Below are positions 10,542-19,008 of a DNA stretch of 64,000 bases, in pieces. The DNA is taken from the NCBI RefSeq assembly GCF_003864255.1, contig NZ_QWEZ01000001.1:682001-746000 (forward strand), written 5' to 3'. Position 1 is the first letter of the stretch. The number at the start of each line of letters is the position of its first letter. Below the pieces are notes generated by a model that was given only the letters and a program-made list of their open reading frames with translations, had not been told where the DNA came from and did no database searches. The stretch is from Aestuariirhabdus litorea (GTDB lineage: Bacteria > Pseudomonadota > Gammaproteobacteria > Pseudomonadales > Aestuariirhabdaceae). The translations under genes and the position numbers were made by a program.

Positions 10542-11177
10542 CTAAACAGGGGTTACATCTTCCGCTTGCAGCCCCTTTTCACGTTGGGTAACCACAAAGC
10601 TTACCCTCTGTCCGTCGGACAGGGTTCGGTGCCCCTCCCCGCGGATAGAGCGGAAGTGAACGAAAATATCGTCACCCGAGGGGCGGGTAATAAACCCAAA
10701 CCCCTTGGAGACATTAAACCATTTCACCTCACCCTCCTCACGACCGCTGCTGACGCGCTTGCCTTTGATGGCCGGTGAGGCCAGGCGCTTCAACCAGGGT
10801 TGGCGTGACAGAAGATGCAGGCAGGCGCCGGCGGCCAGCAGCCAGGCCGAAAGTGCCAATAGCTGGATGTTAAGGGCTTCGTCGAGGCGGCCGAAGCGCT
10901 CGGTGGCGACCATGATGGAGCCGATAACAATCAGCACAGAGCCGGTCGAAGCGGCTACGCGTTGAAGGGGATGGCGGGCGCCGGTGAAATAGATACCCAG
11001 TAACAGGTTGGCCGTGGCTACGGTAATTAACAGAAGCGTGGTGGGCTGAGCCATCAGTTGCGCGGCAGAGTAACCGGGGTAGACGTGGGGGTAGAGTGTC
11101 GACAGCAAGCTGCCGCTTAAGAGGCCTAATAGCAACAGGAGCAGGCCAACAGTGAGATGACAATACTTTAACAGCAT
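10542..11177 (-). CDS. Membrane protein with C-terminal cold-shock domain
   Basis: Protein of 211 residues. The first ~135 hold about four hydrophobic segments, followed by a basic linker and a cold-shock domain (about 148-211) with both RNA-binding motifs: KGFGFI (RNP1) and DIFVHF (RNP2). This anchors a nucleic-acid-binding module to the inner membrane, with the domain facing the cytoplasm. Pseudomonas has a comparable gene after slyX. Whether it responds to cold is unknown. The ATG at 11177 begins the first hydrophobic segment. Confidence 0.87.
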   Translation of the reverse strand: MLLKYCHLTVGLLLLLLGLLSGSLLSTLYPHVYPGYSAAQLMAQPTTLLLITVATANLLLGIYFTGARHPLQRVAASTGSVLIVIGSIMVATERFGRLDEALNIQLLALSAWLLAAGACLHLLSRQPWLKRLASPAIKGKRVSSGREEGEVKWFNVSKGFGFITRPSGDDIFVHFRSIRGEGHRTLSDGQRVSFVVTQREKGLQAEDVTPV

Positions 11178-11598
11178 CAGGAAAACACCTTATCAAGGTC
11201 CGGCTCCGCATAGGGGCGGCGACTGGTCGACACCGGAGAGGCGTAATACCCGTGCCCGGACTTTTCAAACGCAGAGGTGCCCCCAACCTAAAGTGTCGAT
11301 GGCGATCGAATGCCATCTGCAGGTCCATCTACCGAGCCGGCAACGTTTAGCTTTTATGGTTATGGGGTTCCGCAGGCGGGCGACGATTGTAAATACAGGT
11401 CCGCTGCGGAACGCTTATTTAACCGCAACGCTGGCGCAACCACAAATCAATAAATGGGCGCAACTGCACGAAAAAGAGGGTGCTTTGCGGTAGAGGGTGT
11501 ATTATATTTTTTGACCGGACTGCGATGTACAAACGGCGGCAAGCCCAAAGAACTCGGGTATTTTCGCCATACGAAACAACTCTTGGGGAGTGAATGAA
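11178..11598. other. Intergenic region between cold-shock protein and HU-like gene
   Basis: This 421-bp stretch separates two divergent genes and should hold both promoters. An AT-rich run (TATTATATTTTTTGACC, 11500-11516) lies about 85-100 bp upstream of the HU-like gene and is the likeliest promoter area, but no clean -35/-10 pair with standard spacing could be assigned. Open frames here lack ribosome binding sites and look spurious. Confidence 0.5.
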
Positions 11599-11940
11599 AT
11601 GGCAGAGCAGAAGCGCAAAGCAACCGCAATTAAAGAGCGTTATACCAAGACCCAGATTGTGGGTGAACTGGCGGACAACACCGGCCTGAGCAAAAAGGAG
11701 GTGTCGGCTGTACTGGAGGAGTTGTCGGTACTGATGGAACGTCATGTTAAAAAGCGCGCTTGCGGTGAGTTTACCCTGCCAGGGCTGTTTAAGGTGACAA
11801 CGGTAAAAAAACCAGCCGTCAAGGAGCGTAAAGGGATTAATCCCTTTACCGGCGAAGAGACCACCTTCAAAGCCAAGCCTGCCACTACACAGGTTAAGGT
11901 GCGCCCCCTGAAGAAGCTCAAGGATTTTGCATTGAGTTGA
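11599..11940 (+). CDS. HU/IHF-family DNA-binding protein (extended)
   Basis: Nucleoid-type protein of 113 residues, longer than typical HU (90). After a basic N-terminus come the dimerising helices (KTQIVGELADNTGLSKKEVSAVLEEL), the strand GEFTLPGLFKV, and the DNA-intercalating arm with INPFTGEE (the proline sits in NPFTG as in HU), then a basic tail. DNA bending is expected. The ATG at 11599 is chosen over a GTG at 11590 because GGGGAG lies at proper spacing only from the ATG. A strong terminator follows, so it is monocistronic. Confidence 0.9.
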   Translation: MAEQKRKATAIKERYTKTQIVGELADNTGLSKKEVSAVLEELSVLMERHVKKRACGEFTLPGLFKVTTVKKPAVKERKGINPFTGEETTFKAKPATTQVKVRPLKKLKDFALS

Positions 11941-11962
11941 TTGGGCTCTTTACGCAGAGATA

Positions 11963-11989
11963 AAAAACCCTCATAACGAGGGTTTTTTT
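11963..11989 (+). terminator. Rho-independent terminator after HU-like gene
   Basis: Stem AAAACCCTC / GAGGGTTTT with a short loop, followed directly by a run of seven T, 22 bp after the stop codon. It ends transcription of the HU-like gene. Confidence 0.9.
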
Positions 11990-11998
11990 GTGCCTGTG

Positions 11999-12017
11999 GG
12001 TCGGGTTTTAGGCCGAC
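11999..12017. repeat. REP-like palindrome, copy 1
   Basis: GGTCGGGTTTTAGGCCGAC: an imperfect palindrome of the GTCGG-CTTTAG-CCGAC type seen six times in the window (also at 12732, 14528, 14564, 14603 and 19945). It lies just after the HU terminator. Confidence 0.7.
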
Positions 12018-12165
12018 ATGTCGAGCGTGCTAGCCGCCCTAGGGCTGCCTGAGCGCCTTCGGTGTGATGGTTTTTGCCTTGCGGCAAACATCTTGGCGGG
12101 TCTCGCCCCGCCGGGCGACTTCATTTCTTTGCCGCGCGGCAAAGAAACGAAGCAAAGAAAACGCG

Positions 12166-12326
12166 CCCCACCAGCCCGGCCTGCGGCTGCGCGCGTCGCC
12201 GCTCCGGCGATCGGGCGTTTCGAGCGGGCGTCCTGCCCGCACGAAACGGATCGGCGTCCATGCCGATCCCCTTCGGGCCCTTTTCGATCGCCGAAGCACC
12301 TCCTTGCCAGTCTGGAGGGTGACGTC
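12166..12326 (+). repeat. Divergent ~160-bp intergenic repeat, copy A
   Basis: Begins CCCCACCAGCCCGGC and ends near TCTGGAGGGTGACGTC. Internal conserved blocks are GGCGTCCATGCC, CCCCTTCGGGCC and CTCCTTGCC. An inverted, partly diverged copy lies at 12428-12591. Upstream (12126-12160) is a palindromic lead TTTCTTTGCCGCGCGGCAAA followed by GAAACGAAGCAAAGAAA. Open frames on both strands have unusual composition (Arg/Pro/Ser-rich) and no ribosome binding sites, so I regard it as non-coding repeat DNA. Confidence 0.75.
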
Positions 12327-12427
12327 TTGGTGCAACCTGCTGCGCCCGTTATTTAGTTGATGTCGTTAATGGATTTATGATCAGTTGATATTGAGCCTGG
12401 CACACGAGAGTTGAGCTTGGAGGCTTA

Positions 12428-12591
12428 GCGGACTTTACCCTCCAAACCGGCAAGGAGCTGCTTTTGCTATCGATTAAGGCCCGAAGGGGCGAGGCATGGA
12501 CGCCGAGCCTTGGCGTGCGGGCAGGAAGCCCGCTAGGCAAGCCTGATAGCGGAAGTAGCGACGCGCGTAGCCGCAGGCCGGGTTGGTGGGG
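12428..12591 (-). repeat. Divergent ~160-bp intergenic repeat, copy B (inverted)
   Basis: Reverse complement of copy A with scattered differences: read on the minus strand it begins CCCCACCAACCCGGCCTGCG, carries GGCGTCCATGCC, CCCCTTCGGGCC and CTCCTTGCC in the same order, and ends near TTTGGAGGGTAAAGTC. About 100 bp separates the copies, so together they could form a large cruciform or be the ends of a decayed element. The 12592-12730 stretch beyond it also has local inverted repeats (GGGGGCG...CGCCCCC). Confidence 0.75.
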
Positions 12592-12731
12592 TCCAGCGGG
12601 GATTCTTAAGGGGGCGCTGGTCGCCCCCTTAAGGCACCCGTCGGGGTGCTTCCCGACAAGAGGGCTGCCGCCAGGCGAAGAGGAAAAGTGTAGGCTGGTC
12701 TTCAGGCCAAGATTGGGCGTTGCTCAGCATT

Positions 12732-12750
12732 GTCGGCCTAAAGGCCGACC
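12732..12750. repeat. REP-like palindrome, copy 2
   Basis: GTCGGCCTAAAGGCCGACC, the inverted orientation of the family; nearly identical to the copy at 14603-14621, including the following CCACAG. Confidence 0.75.
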
Positions 12751-12853
12751 CACAGACAGTCGCGGCTCCTGGCCATCCATGGCCCCAACCCACACCCCTT
12801 GGATCGCTATCGGCATCCCTGCCTATCGCGATCTACCTACCTCCTTGTAGGCA

Positions 12854-12884
12854 ATAAAAAAGGGCCGCAGTGCGGCCCTTAAAA
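12854..12884 (-). terminator. Terminator after first porin gene
   Basis: Perfect stem AAGGGCCGCA / TGCGGCCCTT with A-run on the plus strand (T-run on the minus strand), 22 bp downstream of the minus-strand porin stop. Confidence 0.88.
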
Positions 12885-12905
12885 GCGTGATTTTAACCGC
12901 CGCCG

Positions 12906-14255
12906 TTAGAAAACGGAGATGGTGTAATCGATGAAGAAGCGATTGTCGGTCACTTCGCCAACATCAAAGGTATCACCGGTATGCGCAGCGGGAGCATTGT
13001 TGCTGTAGTTGGCATAGGTGTACTTGAAACTCAGGTCCTTGAGGGGGCCATCCTGAACGGTATAGCTGACGGAGTAGTCACTTTCCCACTCGTTATAGGT
13101 CTTACCGTTATCAGCATCACCGCGTGATACGTACTCGCCATCTTTACCATAGGTGTAGCTGTAGGAGGCGTTAAGGCCCGGTACGCCCAGTGCCTCAAAG
13201 TCATAATCGAAGGCAACCTGGTAAACATCCTCCTCCTTGGCCAGGAAGTCGGAGACAATCATGGAGGTGTAGAGGTAGGTCATACCGTGGTCACCACCAC
13301 TCATGTAGTAATAGGCCTTGTCGTCCTTGTTCTTGGTATAGGTGAGGGCCAGGTTCCACCACTGGGTGGCGTAAGCGGCGCGCAGGCTGTAGGTCTTGGC
13401 GTCCAGCTTGTCAGCCTTGGAGGTGCTGGTCAGGGCAGTGTCATCGGTCCACTTGTTACCATCATCCTCGAAGGTGTAGTACTGGGCGTCGAGATCGATG
13501 CTGCGGTCTTCGCCCAGCTTGAAGCTGTAGTAAACGTCCAGCATGGTTTTCTGGATATAGTCCTTGGAGGTACCCTGGGCCAGCTCAAAGCCGAGACCGC
13601 TTTCATGCTCGTAGGCCACACCGTAGGCGGTGATATTGTCAATATCGACGCTGCTGTCACCCGTCACGAAATCGTTAAAACCGCTCTGGTTACGCTTGGA
13701 CCATTCGTTGGCGCGCACGGCCCAGAAGCGGGCGCCGGCAACTTCAACGCTGCCCTGCACCGCCTCGAAACTGCTGGGGGTCACACGGGAGCCGCTGCTG
13801 GCGATGATGGGGTTATCCAGCAACATACGACCGGCGCTCAGGTTTACCATATCCAGCGCTTTGAGCTTCACCAGCCCCTGGCCCAACTTGCTGTAACCGT
13901 TCATGTCGGTGCCGCGGCTGTTGAAGTTGAGGAGGTCTCCCCCGGTGTTGGAGTTGTCCCCCGACAGCTTGGCAACACCGTAGTAGGAGGCATCGGCACC
14001 GATGCCGAAATCATCGGTGCCCAGATAACCGGATACCGCATTGATCTCGACACCCTGGGCCCACTGGCGGATTTTGGTTTTGCCGGCGTCCAGCTCCTCG
14101 ACACCGTTGTACTTGTCGGTTTTGCTGAAGTAGGCGTTACGCAGTTTGATATCAAGAGTGCTGTCTTCCAACAGGTTCGCGCTGACCGAGCAGCTGGTGC
14201 TGGCAACCAGGGCCGTGATGGCGGAAGAGAGCAGGGTTTTGTTAAACAGGCTCAT
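12906..14255 (-). CDS. OprD-family outer-membrane porin 1
   Basis: Outer-membrane beta-barrel of 449 residues for uptake of small solutes. A Sec signal peptide (cleavage after SCSVSA, about 26) precedes LRNAYFSKTDK, the first strand of the OprD fold. Alternating amphipathic strands run to a final FIDYTISVF, whose C-terminal Phe is the Bam recognition signal. The ATG at 14255 follows AAAGGAGTGG and starts the signal peptide. The neighbouring gene encodes a second, diverged OprD-type porin. In Pseudomonas oprD sits at the same place between proS and aspS. Substrate (basic amino acids, organic acids) cannot be told from sequence. Confidence 0.9.
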   Translation of the reverse strand: MSLFNKTLLSSAITALVASTSCSVSANLLEDSTLDIKLRNAYFSKTDKYNGVEELDAGKTKIRQWAQGVEINAVSGYLGTDDFGIGADASYYGVAKLSGDNSNTGGDLLNFNSRGTDMNGYSKLGQGLVKLKALDMVNLSAGRMLLDNPIIASSGSRVTPSSFEAVQGSVEVAGARFWAVRANEWSKRNQSGFNDFVTGDSSVDIDNITAYGVAYEHESGLGFELAQGTSKDYIQKTMLDVYYSFKLGEDRSIDLDAQYYTFEDDGNKWTDDTALTSTSKADKLDAKTYSLRAAYATQWWNLALTYTKNKDDKAYYYMSGGDHGMTYLYTSMIVSDFLAKEEDVYQVAFDYDFEALGVPGLNASYSYTYGKDGEYVSRGDADNGKTYNEWESDYSVSYTVQDGPLKDLSFKYTYANYSNNAPAAHTGDTFDVGEVTDNRFFIDYTISVF

Positions 14256-14527
14256 TGGGTCCACTCCTTTGTATGAGGGTAAAGCATGACAGAATGCTGA
14301 TGACTTTATGTTCATAATCTGTGTCAGGTTAATGAGCGGAACCTGTGATTCCCCGGTCGGTTCCTTCCCAGTAACCGTTTGATATTTACGCCACTGCTGC
14401 AGGGGTGTCAAGGCACGGGGGGAGGTGGATCGAATTTCAGCCCTTTTTATCCAAAAAACGTATAAAAAGGGGAAAACGAGGGCTGCAGATCCTGTGGATC
14501 GGGCTTTATCTCGATATGGAGCAGGTT

Positions 14528-14546
14528 GTCGGCCTCAAGGGCGACC
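14528..14546. repeat. REP-like palindrome, copy 3
   Basis: GTCGGCCTCAAGGGCGACC, one of three REP-like units clustered between the two porin genes. Confidence 0.65.
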
Positions 14547-14563
14547 TGCATGGGGGCAGTGTA

Positions 14564-14582
14564 GGTCGGGCTTTAGCCTGAC
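14564..14582. repeat. REP-like palindrome, copy 4
   Basis: GGTCGGGCTTTAGCCTGAC, opposite orientation to copy 3; one of three units within 100 bp. Confidence 0.7.
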
Positions 14583-14602
14583 AGTCAGATGTTGCGGTGG
14601 GT

Positions 14603-14621
14603 TGTCGGCCTAAAGGCCGAC
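14603..14621. repeat. REP-like palindrome, copy 5
   Basis: GTCGGCCTAAAGGCCGACC, identical core to copy 2. It is followed by a second repeat type, GGCATAAGGCGCTATCGCCG, at 14627 and again at about 14745. The whole 14256-14775 gap between the porin genes is made of these repeats plus the upstream region of porin 1. Confidence 0.75.
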
Positions 14622-14626
14622 CCACA

Positions 14627-14775
14627 GGCATAAGGCGCTATCGCCGTCCCTGGCTCTAGCGCTATACGACCTACAAGGATGTAGGAAGTGCCTGGTTCTC
14701 AATAAAATGCTGCAGGAGCACAACAGCCGACCCGCCCATCCCTGGGCATAAGGCGCTATCGCCGTCTCTGGGCAT
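14627..14775. repeat. Direct repeat pair GGCATAAGGCGCTATCGCCG
   Basis: The 20-mer occurs at 14627-14646 and 14745-14764, each followed by TC(C/T)CTGG. Each unit contains a small palindrome GGCG-CTAT-CGCC. A related fragment (GGATCGCTATCGGCATCCC) is near 12800, by the other end of porin 1. Function unknown. Confidence 0.65.
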
Positions 14776-14805
14776 AAAAAAACCACCGCCGAGGCGGTGG
14801 TTTTT
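14776..14805 (-). terminator. Terminator after second porin gene (bidirectional)
   Basis: Stem CCACCGCC / GGCGGTGG flanked by seven A and five T, 28 bp past the porin 2 stop. Works on both strands. Confidence 0.92.
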
Positions 14806-14832
14806 GTCCTTCAGACTCTAGTCTCTAGGAGA

Positions 14833-16173
14833 TTAGAATACAGACAGGGTGTAAGAAGTGATGAAGCGGAAGTCGTCCAGCTCAAACTTCTTGGCGCCAG
14901 CCAGGTTCGGATCCACTTCGTACTGAGCGTAACGGAGGTGGAACTGCAGGCCTTTGGCAGCACCGTCCTGGATCTTGTACTTGGCTTCCAGATCCAGCTC
15001 GGTCTCGTCTACGTCGTCAGTAGAACCAACGGAGTCCTTGTCGATGGTGCCGTCGATGTAACGGGCCATCAGGGACAGGCCAGGAACGCCCAGGTCGGCA
15101 AAGCTCAGGTCACCACGTACCTGCCAGGAGGTCTCGCCGTTGGCGTTGAAGTCACCGATCTGTACGGAGTTACGACCGTAGAAGCCGGTGTCGTCATTGC
15201 CGCCGCCCCAGTAGAAGGAGGAGGTGTCGAAGTGGTCTTCATCATACTGTCCAGCATCTTGCTGCTCAACTGCCTGGTAGGAGGCAGACAGCTTAGCGGG
15301 ACCGAAGGAGAGAGAGGCTCCTACGTCGTACCAGCTGATATCATCTTCCTTGAAGGTGTTGTTGTCGTCGGCATTACCGATCAGCTGCTTGTAGCCGTAC
15401 TGGGATCCCAGAGCCAGGTTCATGCCATCGGCAATATCGAAATCAACATCAACGGCAGCGTAGTAGCCGGCTTCGTTATTGGTCTGCTTACCACCAGCAA
15501 CAGAGATCAGCAGGCCATTACCTACACCACCGATGGTGTAGTCACCACCTACCACGTAAACGGCTTCTTTATCGCCATCTACTTCGTAGTCTTCGGTGTT
15601 GGAGCTGGTCTTGGCGGAACCGCCGGTGACCATCTGTGCGTACAGGTTCAGGCTCTCGGAGAAGGTGGAGCGGATCTGGGCGCCTTCACGTACGGAGGGC
15701 AGGTTACGGGAGTCGGAGTCGTTGACCATGGGGCCGGACATACGGAAGTCACCGGCTTTCAGGACAGCCACGTCGGCTACGTTCAGCTTAAGGGCAGCAC
15801 CGGCCTTACCGTGGCTGGTCTGCTTGCCGCTGCTGTTGGCACGCAGAGTGCCCAGGCCGCCTTCGCCCTTGTCACCCATCAGCTTCTGGTTGTAGTAACC
15901 GAAAGCATCAACACCCACCAGGTTGCCGGCCATGCCGGAGCTGAAGTCGAAGCGGAAAGCTTGCGCCCAGGAGGTCTGGTCCTGATCGGCACCGTCAACG
16001 AAGTCGTTGTTGTCACGATCGCGATCGTGGTAGAAGTTGCGCAGGTGCAGGCTCAGCTTGCTGTCGTCGGCAAACTGGTCCCAAGCCGCAGACGCGTCAG
16101 CTTGTGCCATGGAAGATACAGAGGATGCAGCTACAACAGCTGCAGCCAGTGCAGAAATTTTAAATGCGTTCAT
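14833..16173 (-). CDS. OprD-family outer-membrane porin 2
   Basis: Beta-barrel porin of 446 residues. Signal peptide MNAFKISALAAAVVAASSVS...AQA is cleaved near 25; the mature start DSKLSLHLRNFYHDRDRDNN matches the OprD first strand. The barrel is rich in Asp, Gly and Asn, and the protein ends SYTLSVF with the C-terminal Phe. The ATG at 16173 has AGGAGT upstream. It resembles porin 1 in length, N-terminal motif and C-terminus, but the two differ enough to suggest different substrates. Clean codon use and a strong terminator suggest high expression. Confidence 0.9.
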   Translation of the reverse strand: MNAFKISALAAAVVAASSVSSMAQADASAAWDQFADDSKLSLHLRNFYHDRDRDNNDFVDGADQDQTSWAQAFRFDFSSGMAGNLVGVDAFGYYNQKLMGDKGEGGLGTLRANSSGKQTSHGKAGAALKLNVADVAVLKAGDFRMSGPMVNDSDSRNLPSVREGAQIRSTFSESLNLYAQMVTGGSAKTSSNTEDYEVDGDKEAVYVVGGDYTIGGVGNGLLISVAGGKQTNNEAGYYAAVDVDFDIADGMNLALGSQYGYKQLIGNADDNNTFKEDDISWYDVGASLSFGPAKLSASYQAVEQQDAGQYDEDHFDTSSFYWGGGNDDTGFYGRNSVQIGDFNANGETSWQVRGDLSFADLGVPGLSLMARYIDGTIDKDSVGSTDDVDETELDLEAKYKIQDGAAKGLQFHLRYAQYEVDPNLAGAKKFELDDFRFITSYTLSVF

Positions 16174-16293
16174 GTTTAGACCTACTCCTAAGGTTTTGTG
16201 TGTTGTTGAACCGAAAAACTTACCCCAAGTACGGTTCAAAAATTCCGTCGGCTTGTGTCAGGTTGCCCCACATTCGCTGACGGGAATCAGTGT

Positions 16294-16311
16294 CGTTCAA
16301 ATATATGAACG
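16294..16311. promoter_or_regulatory. Inverted repeat CGTTCA-N6-TGAACG upstream of porin 2
   Basis: Perfect 6-bp arms around an AT core, about 120 bp upstream of the porin 2 ATG. The size fits a dimeric repressor or activator site. Which regulator binds is unknown. Confidence 0.45.
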
Positions 16312-16616
16312 AATGATGACAACAGTTTGTAATAAAAATGACGGCGGATTGCAACGGTAAATACGGATACATTCGGTAGAAACCGAAAAATTAGGGGCGA
16401 TACCGACAAAACTGTCTAAAAAGCGCTCATTAGAGCCGTTTGATGGACTAAGCAATGGGTTGGCTGCAATCTTTACCCGGTAGTTTCAATACCACCTTTG
16501 GCTAACGTTTGTATCGACTCCTGGTCGTGCCTTGTGCGTTGTGACGCGCAATTCAGGAAGAGGGGTGGTGTGGTTTCTGCCTGGTATCCGGTGCTCGGCT
16601 ACTCGCGCTGAGGGGG

Positions 16617-16647
16617 CTGACAATTACAGGCAGAATCGGGGTATAAT
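16617..16647 (+). promoter_or_regulatory. Sigma-70 promoter for fmdB-aspS
   Basis: Consensus -10 TATAAT (16642-16647) with CTGACA (16617-16622) as -35 at a long 19-bp spacing. It lies about 117 bp before fmdB and points towards it. Confidence 0.6.
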
Positions 16648-16763
16648 CGCGCGTTTTCCGGTTTTGGAGGGCTGGCCCTGGCGGGTGGGGCCCCCAAGCC
16701 TTTGAGCCGATGGGCTCCAGATGTTAGTGACCACAATAGACCCAGTAATACACAACGACGTTT

Positions 16764-17048
16764 ATGCCTATTTACGAATACCGGTGTGGTGCCTGTGGCG
16801 AAAGTCATGAGGCCATTCAGAAAATTAGCGATGCGCCTCTGGTGCGCTGTCCCCATTGTGACCAGGATGCCCTGAGCAAGCAGATATCAGCGGCGGGGTT
16901 CAGGCTCGCCGGTGGCGGTTGGTACGAAACCGACTTCAAAACCGGCAGCAAAAAAAATCTGGCGGGGGATAACGGCAGTAGCTCAAGCGCCGTGACCAGC
17001 AAGGATAGCAGCACGGGGTCAACGCAGGGCTCAAACGCAGCTTCCTGA
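16764..17048 (+). CDS. FmdB family zinc-ribbon protein
   Basis: Protein of 94 residues. It starts MPIYEYRC, the FmdB hallmark, with Cys at 8, 11, 29 and 32 forming one zinc ribbon (~1-45). The remainder is a Ser/Gly/Thr-rich disordered tail. The family is annotated as putative regulators without proven function. Here it precedes aspS by 97 bp, as in many Gammaproteobacteria, and shares its promoter. The ribosome binding site is weak. Confidence 0.9.
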   Translation: MPIYEYRCGACGESHEAIQKISDAPLVRCPHCDQDALSKQISAAGFRLAGGGWYETDFKTGSKKNLAGDNGSSSSAVTSKDSSTGSTQGSNAAS

Positions 17049-17145
17049 CAGCTCTCCGGGCACCGGAGGTTGATGCCGCGCCATGCAGCAGGCTCACCCC
17101 CTTAACAATTAACGACTACCTATATAAAGCAACAGGATACCGATT

Positions 17146-18921
17146 ATGCGCAGCCAGTATTGCGGCGAACTCAACAGCACACACATTGATCAGGAGGTCA
17201 CTCTCTGTGGCTGGGTACATCGTCGCCGGGACCACGGTGGGGTTATTTTCCTCGATCTGCGCGATCGTGATGGTATTGCCCAGGTGGTGTTTGACCCCGA
17301 TACGGGTGAGCACTTCCAGCGCGCCGACAAGGTGCGAGGTGAGTACGTTGTGCAGGTAAAAGGGCGTGTTCGTGCTCGCCCCGAGGGAACCGTTAATCCC
17401 GATATGCCAACAGGCGAGATCGAGGTGCTGGGTAAAGAGTTAGTGATTCTCAACAGTGCCGCGACCCCGCCCTTCCAGTTGGATGAGCACCAGAGCGTGG
17501 GCGAGGATGTGCGCCTGAAGTACCGCTACGTTGACCTGCGTCGCCCCGAAATGCAGCAGAAGCTCCGTTTTCGTTCACGCATTACCTCGGCGATCCGCAG
17601 CTACCTGGACCAGAATGGCTTCCTCGATATCGAAACCCCCATTCTGACCCGGGCCACCCCGGAGGGGGCGCGGGATTACCTGGTGCCCAGCCGTACCCAC
17701 GCCAACAACTTCTTTGCCCTGCCGCAGTCGCCGCAGCTGTTCAAGCAGCTGCTGATGGTTTCCGGCTTTGATCGTTACTACCAGATTGCCAAGTGTTTCC
17801 GGGATGAGGACCTGCGTGCAGACCGTCAGCCCGAATTTACCCAGATCGACATCGAAACCTCCTTTATGAACGAGGAGGAGATTATGGGGATGACCGAGCG
17901 CATGATCAGTGGGCTCTTTTCATCCCTGCTGAATGTTGAGCTCGGCAGCTTCCCCCGCATGCCCTACCTTGAAGCGATGCAGCGTTATGGTAGTGATAAG
18001 CCGGACCTGCGTATTCCGCTGGAGCTGGTGGACGTAGACGACCTGATGCAGCAGGTCGATTTCAAGGTTTTCAATGGTCCCGCAAACGACCCCAAGGGGC
18101 GGGTGGCCGCCCTCAAGGTGACTGGCGGTGCCAAGCTGAGCCGTAAGCAGATCGATGATTACACCAAGTACATCAGCATCTATGGTGCCCGCGGCCTGGC
18201 CTGGATCAAGGTCAATGAGCTGGACAAGGGGATCGAGGGGTTGCAGTCACCGATCATCAAGTTTATGCCGGTTGAGATCGTGATGGCGCTGATGGAGCGT
18301 GTTGGCGCGGCCGATGGTGATATTGTCTTCTTCGGGGCGGACTCAGCCAAGGTGGTCAACGAGTCCCTCGGTCATTTGCGCCTCAAGCTGGGTGAGGACC
18401 TGGATCTCTACACCTGTGAGTGGGCTCCCCTGTGGGTGGTCGACTTCCCCATGTTTGAAGAGGATGGTAACGGCGGCCTGACCTCCCTGCATCACCCCTT
18501 CACCGCTCCCTCCTGCACACCGGAGGAGTTGGCGCAGAACCCTGAGAAGGCGCTCTCCCGTGCCTATGACATGGTGCTCAACGGTTGCGAGCTGGGCGGA
18601 GGCTCGATTCGTATCCACGACCAGGCGATGCAGAAAACGGTCTTCAAGGTGCTGGGTATCGAGGATGAAGAGGCCCGTGAGAAGTTCGGTTTCCTGTTGG
18701 ATGCGCTGCAGTTTGGTTGCCCTCCCCATGGCGGCCTGGCCTTTGGTCTCGACCGTTTGGTGATGCTGATGACCGGTGCGCAATCGATTCGGGAGGTGAT
18801 CGCCTTCCCTAAGACCCAGAGCGCGGCCTGTGTTATGACCGAAGCGCCGGGCACCGTCAGCTCCGCCCAGCTGCGTGAGCTGCACATCCGTTTACGCCAG
18901 GTTGAGGGGAAAGCCGAGTAA
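17146..18921 (+). CDS. aspS: Aspartyl-tRNA synthetase, likely non-discriminating
   Basis: Class IIb synthetase of 591 residues. An N-terminal OB-fold binds the anticodon; motif 2 is [14 protein letters not shown], the bacterial GAD insertion occupies the middle, and motif 3 is [12 protein letters not shown]. Residues that set tRNA specificity are His30 (RRRDHGG) and Gly81 (RPEGTVN). E. coli AspRS has Leu and Lys at the equivalent sites, while the P. aeruginosa enzyme, which also charges tRNA-Asn, has His and Gly. This enzyme is therefore predicted to make Asp-tRNA-Asn for GatCAB amidation. Terminator at 18945. Confidence 0.97.
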   Translation: MRSQYCGELNSTHIDQEVTLCGWVHRRRDHGGVIFLDLRDRDGIAQVVFDPDTGEHFQRADKVRGEYVVQVKGRVRARPEGTVNPDMPTGEIEVLGKELVILNSAATPPFQLDEHQSVGEDVRLKYRYVDLRRPEMQQKLRFRSRITSAIRSYLDQNGFLDIETPILTRATPEGARDYLVPSRTHANNFFALPQSPQLFKQLLMVSGFDRYYQIAKCFRDEDLRADRQPEFTQIDIETSFMNEEEIMGMTERMISGLFSSLLNVELGSFPRMPYLEAMQRYGSDKPDLRIPLELVDVDDLMQQVDFKVFNGPANDPKGRVAALKVTGGAKLSRKQIDDYTKYISIYGARGLAWIKVNELDKGIEGLQSPIIKFMPVEIVMALMERVGAADGDIVFFGADSAKVVNESLGHLRLKLGEDLDLYTCEWAPLWVVDFPMFEEDGNGGLTSLHHPFTAPSCTPEELAQNPEKALSRAYDMVLNGCELGGGSIRIHDQAMQKTVFKVLGIEDEEAREKFGFLLDALQFGCPPHGGLAFGLDRLVMLMTGAQSIREVIAFPKTQSAACVMTEAPGTVSSAQLRELHIRLRQVEGKAE

Positions 18922-18944
18922 AGCGGCCGGTTGTACCTGTTTGT

Positions 18945-18970
18945 GCCGCCCTGATGGGCGGCTTTGTTTT
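18945..18970 (+). terminator. Terminator between aspS and yebC
   Basis: Stem GCCGCCC / GGGCGGC with TGAT loop followed by TTTGTTTT, 23 bp after the aspS stop. Confidence 0.85.
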
Positions 18971-19008
18971 GATAAGCCCCGCTGCGACGGGGACGTTGGG
19001 AGGAGCCG

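Larger units (their letters stand above)
16174..16763. other. Regulatory intergenic region, porin 2 / fmdB
   Basis: This 590-bp gap between divergent genes holds the porin 2 promoter area, an inverted repeat at 16294-16311 and a promoter for fmdB-aspS at 16617-16647. No convincing gene is present; a minus-strand open frame at its right end overlaps fmdB and lacks family features. Confidence 0.6.

Noticed and set aside
12018-12850. Several 60-130-residue open frames in the repeat region
   Set aside because: They occur on both strands, are Arg/Pro/Ser-rich, lack ribosome binding sites and overlap the inverted repeats.
14797-16179. 460-residue open frame on the plus strand
   Set aside because: Antisense to porin 2; Gly/Val-rich translation with no family features.
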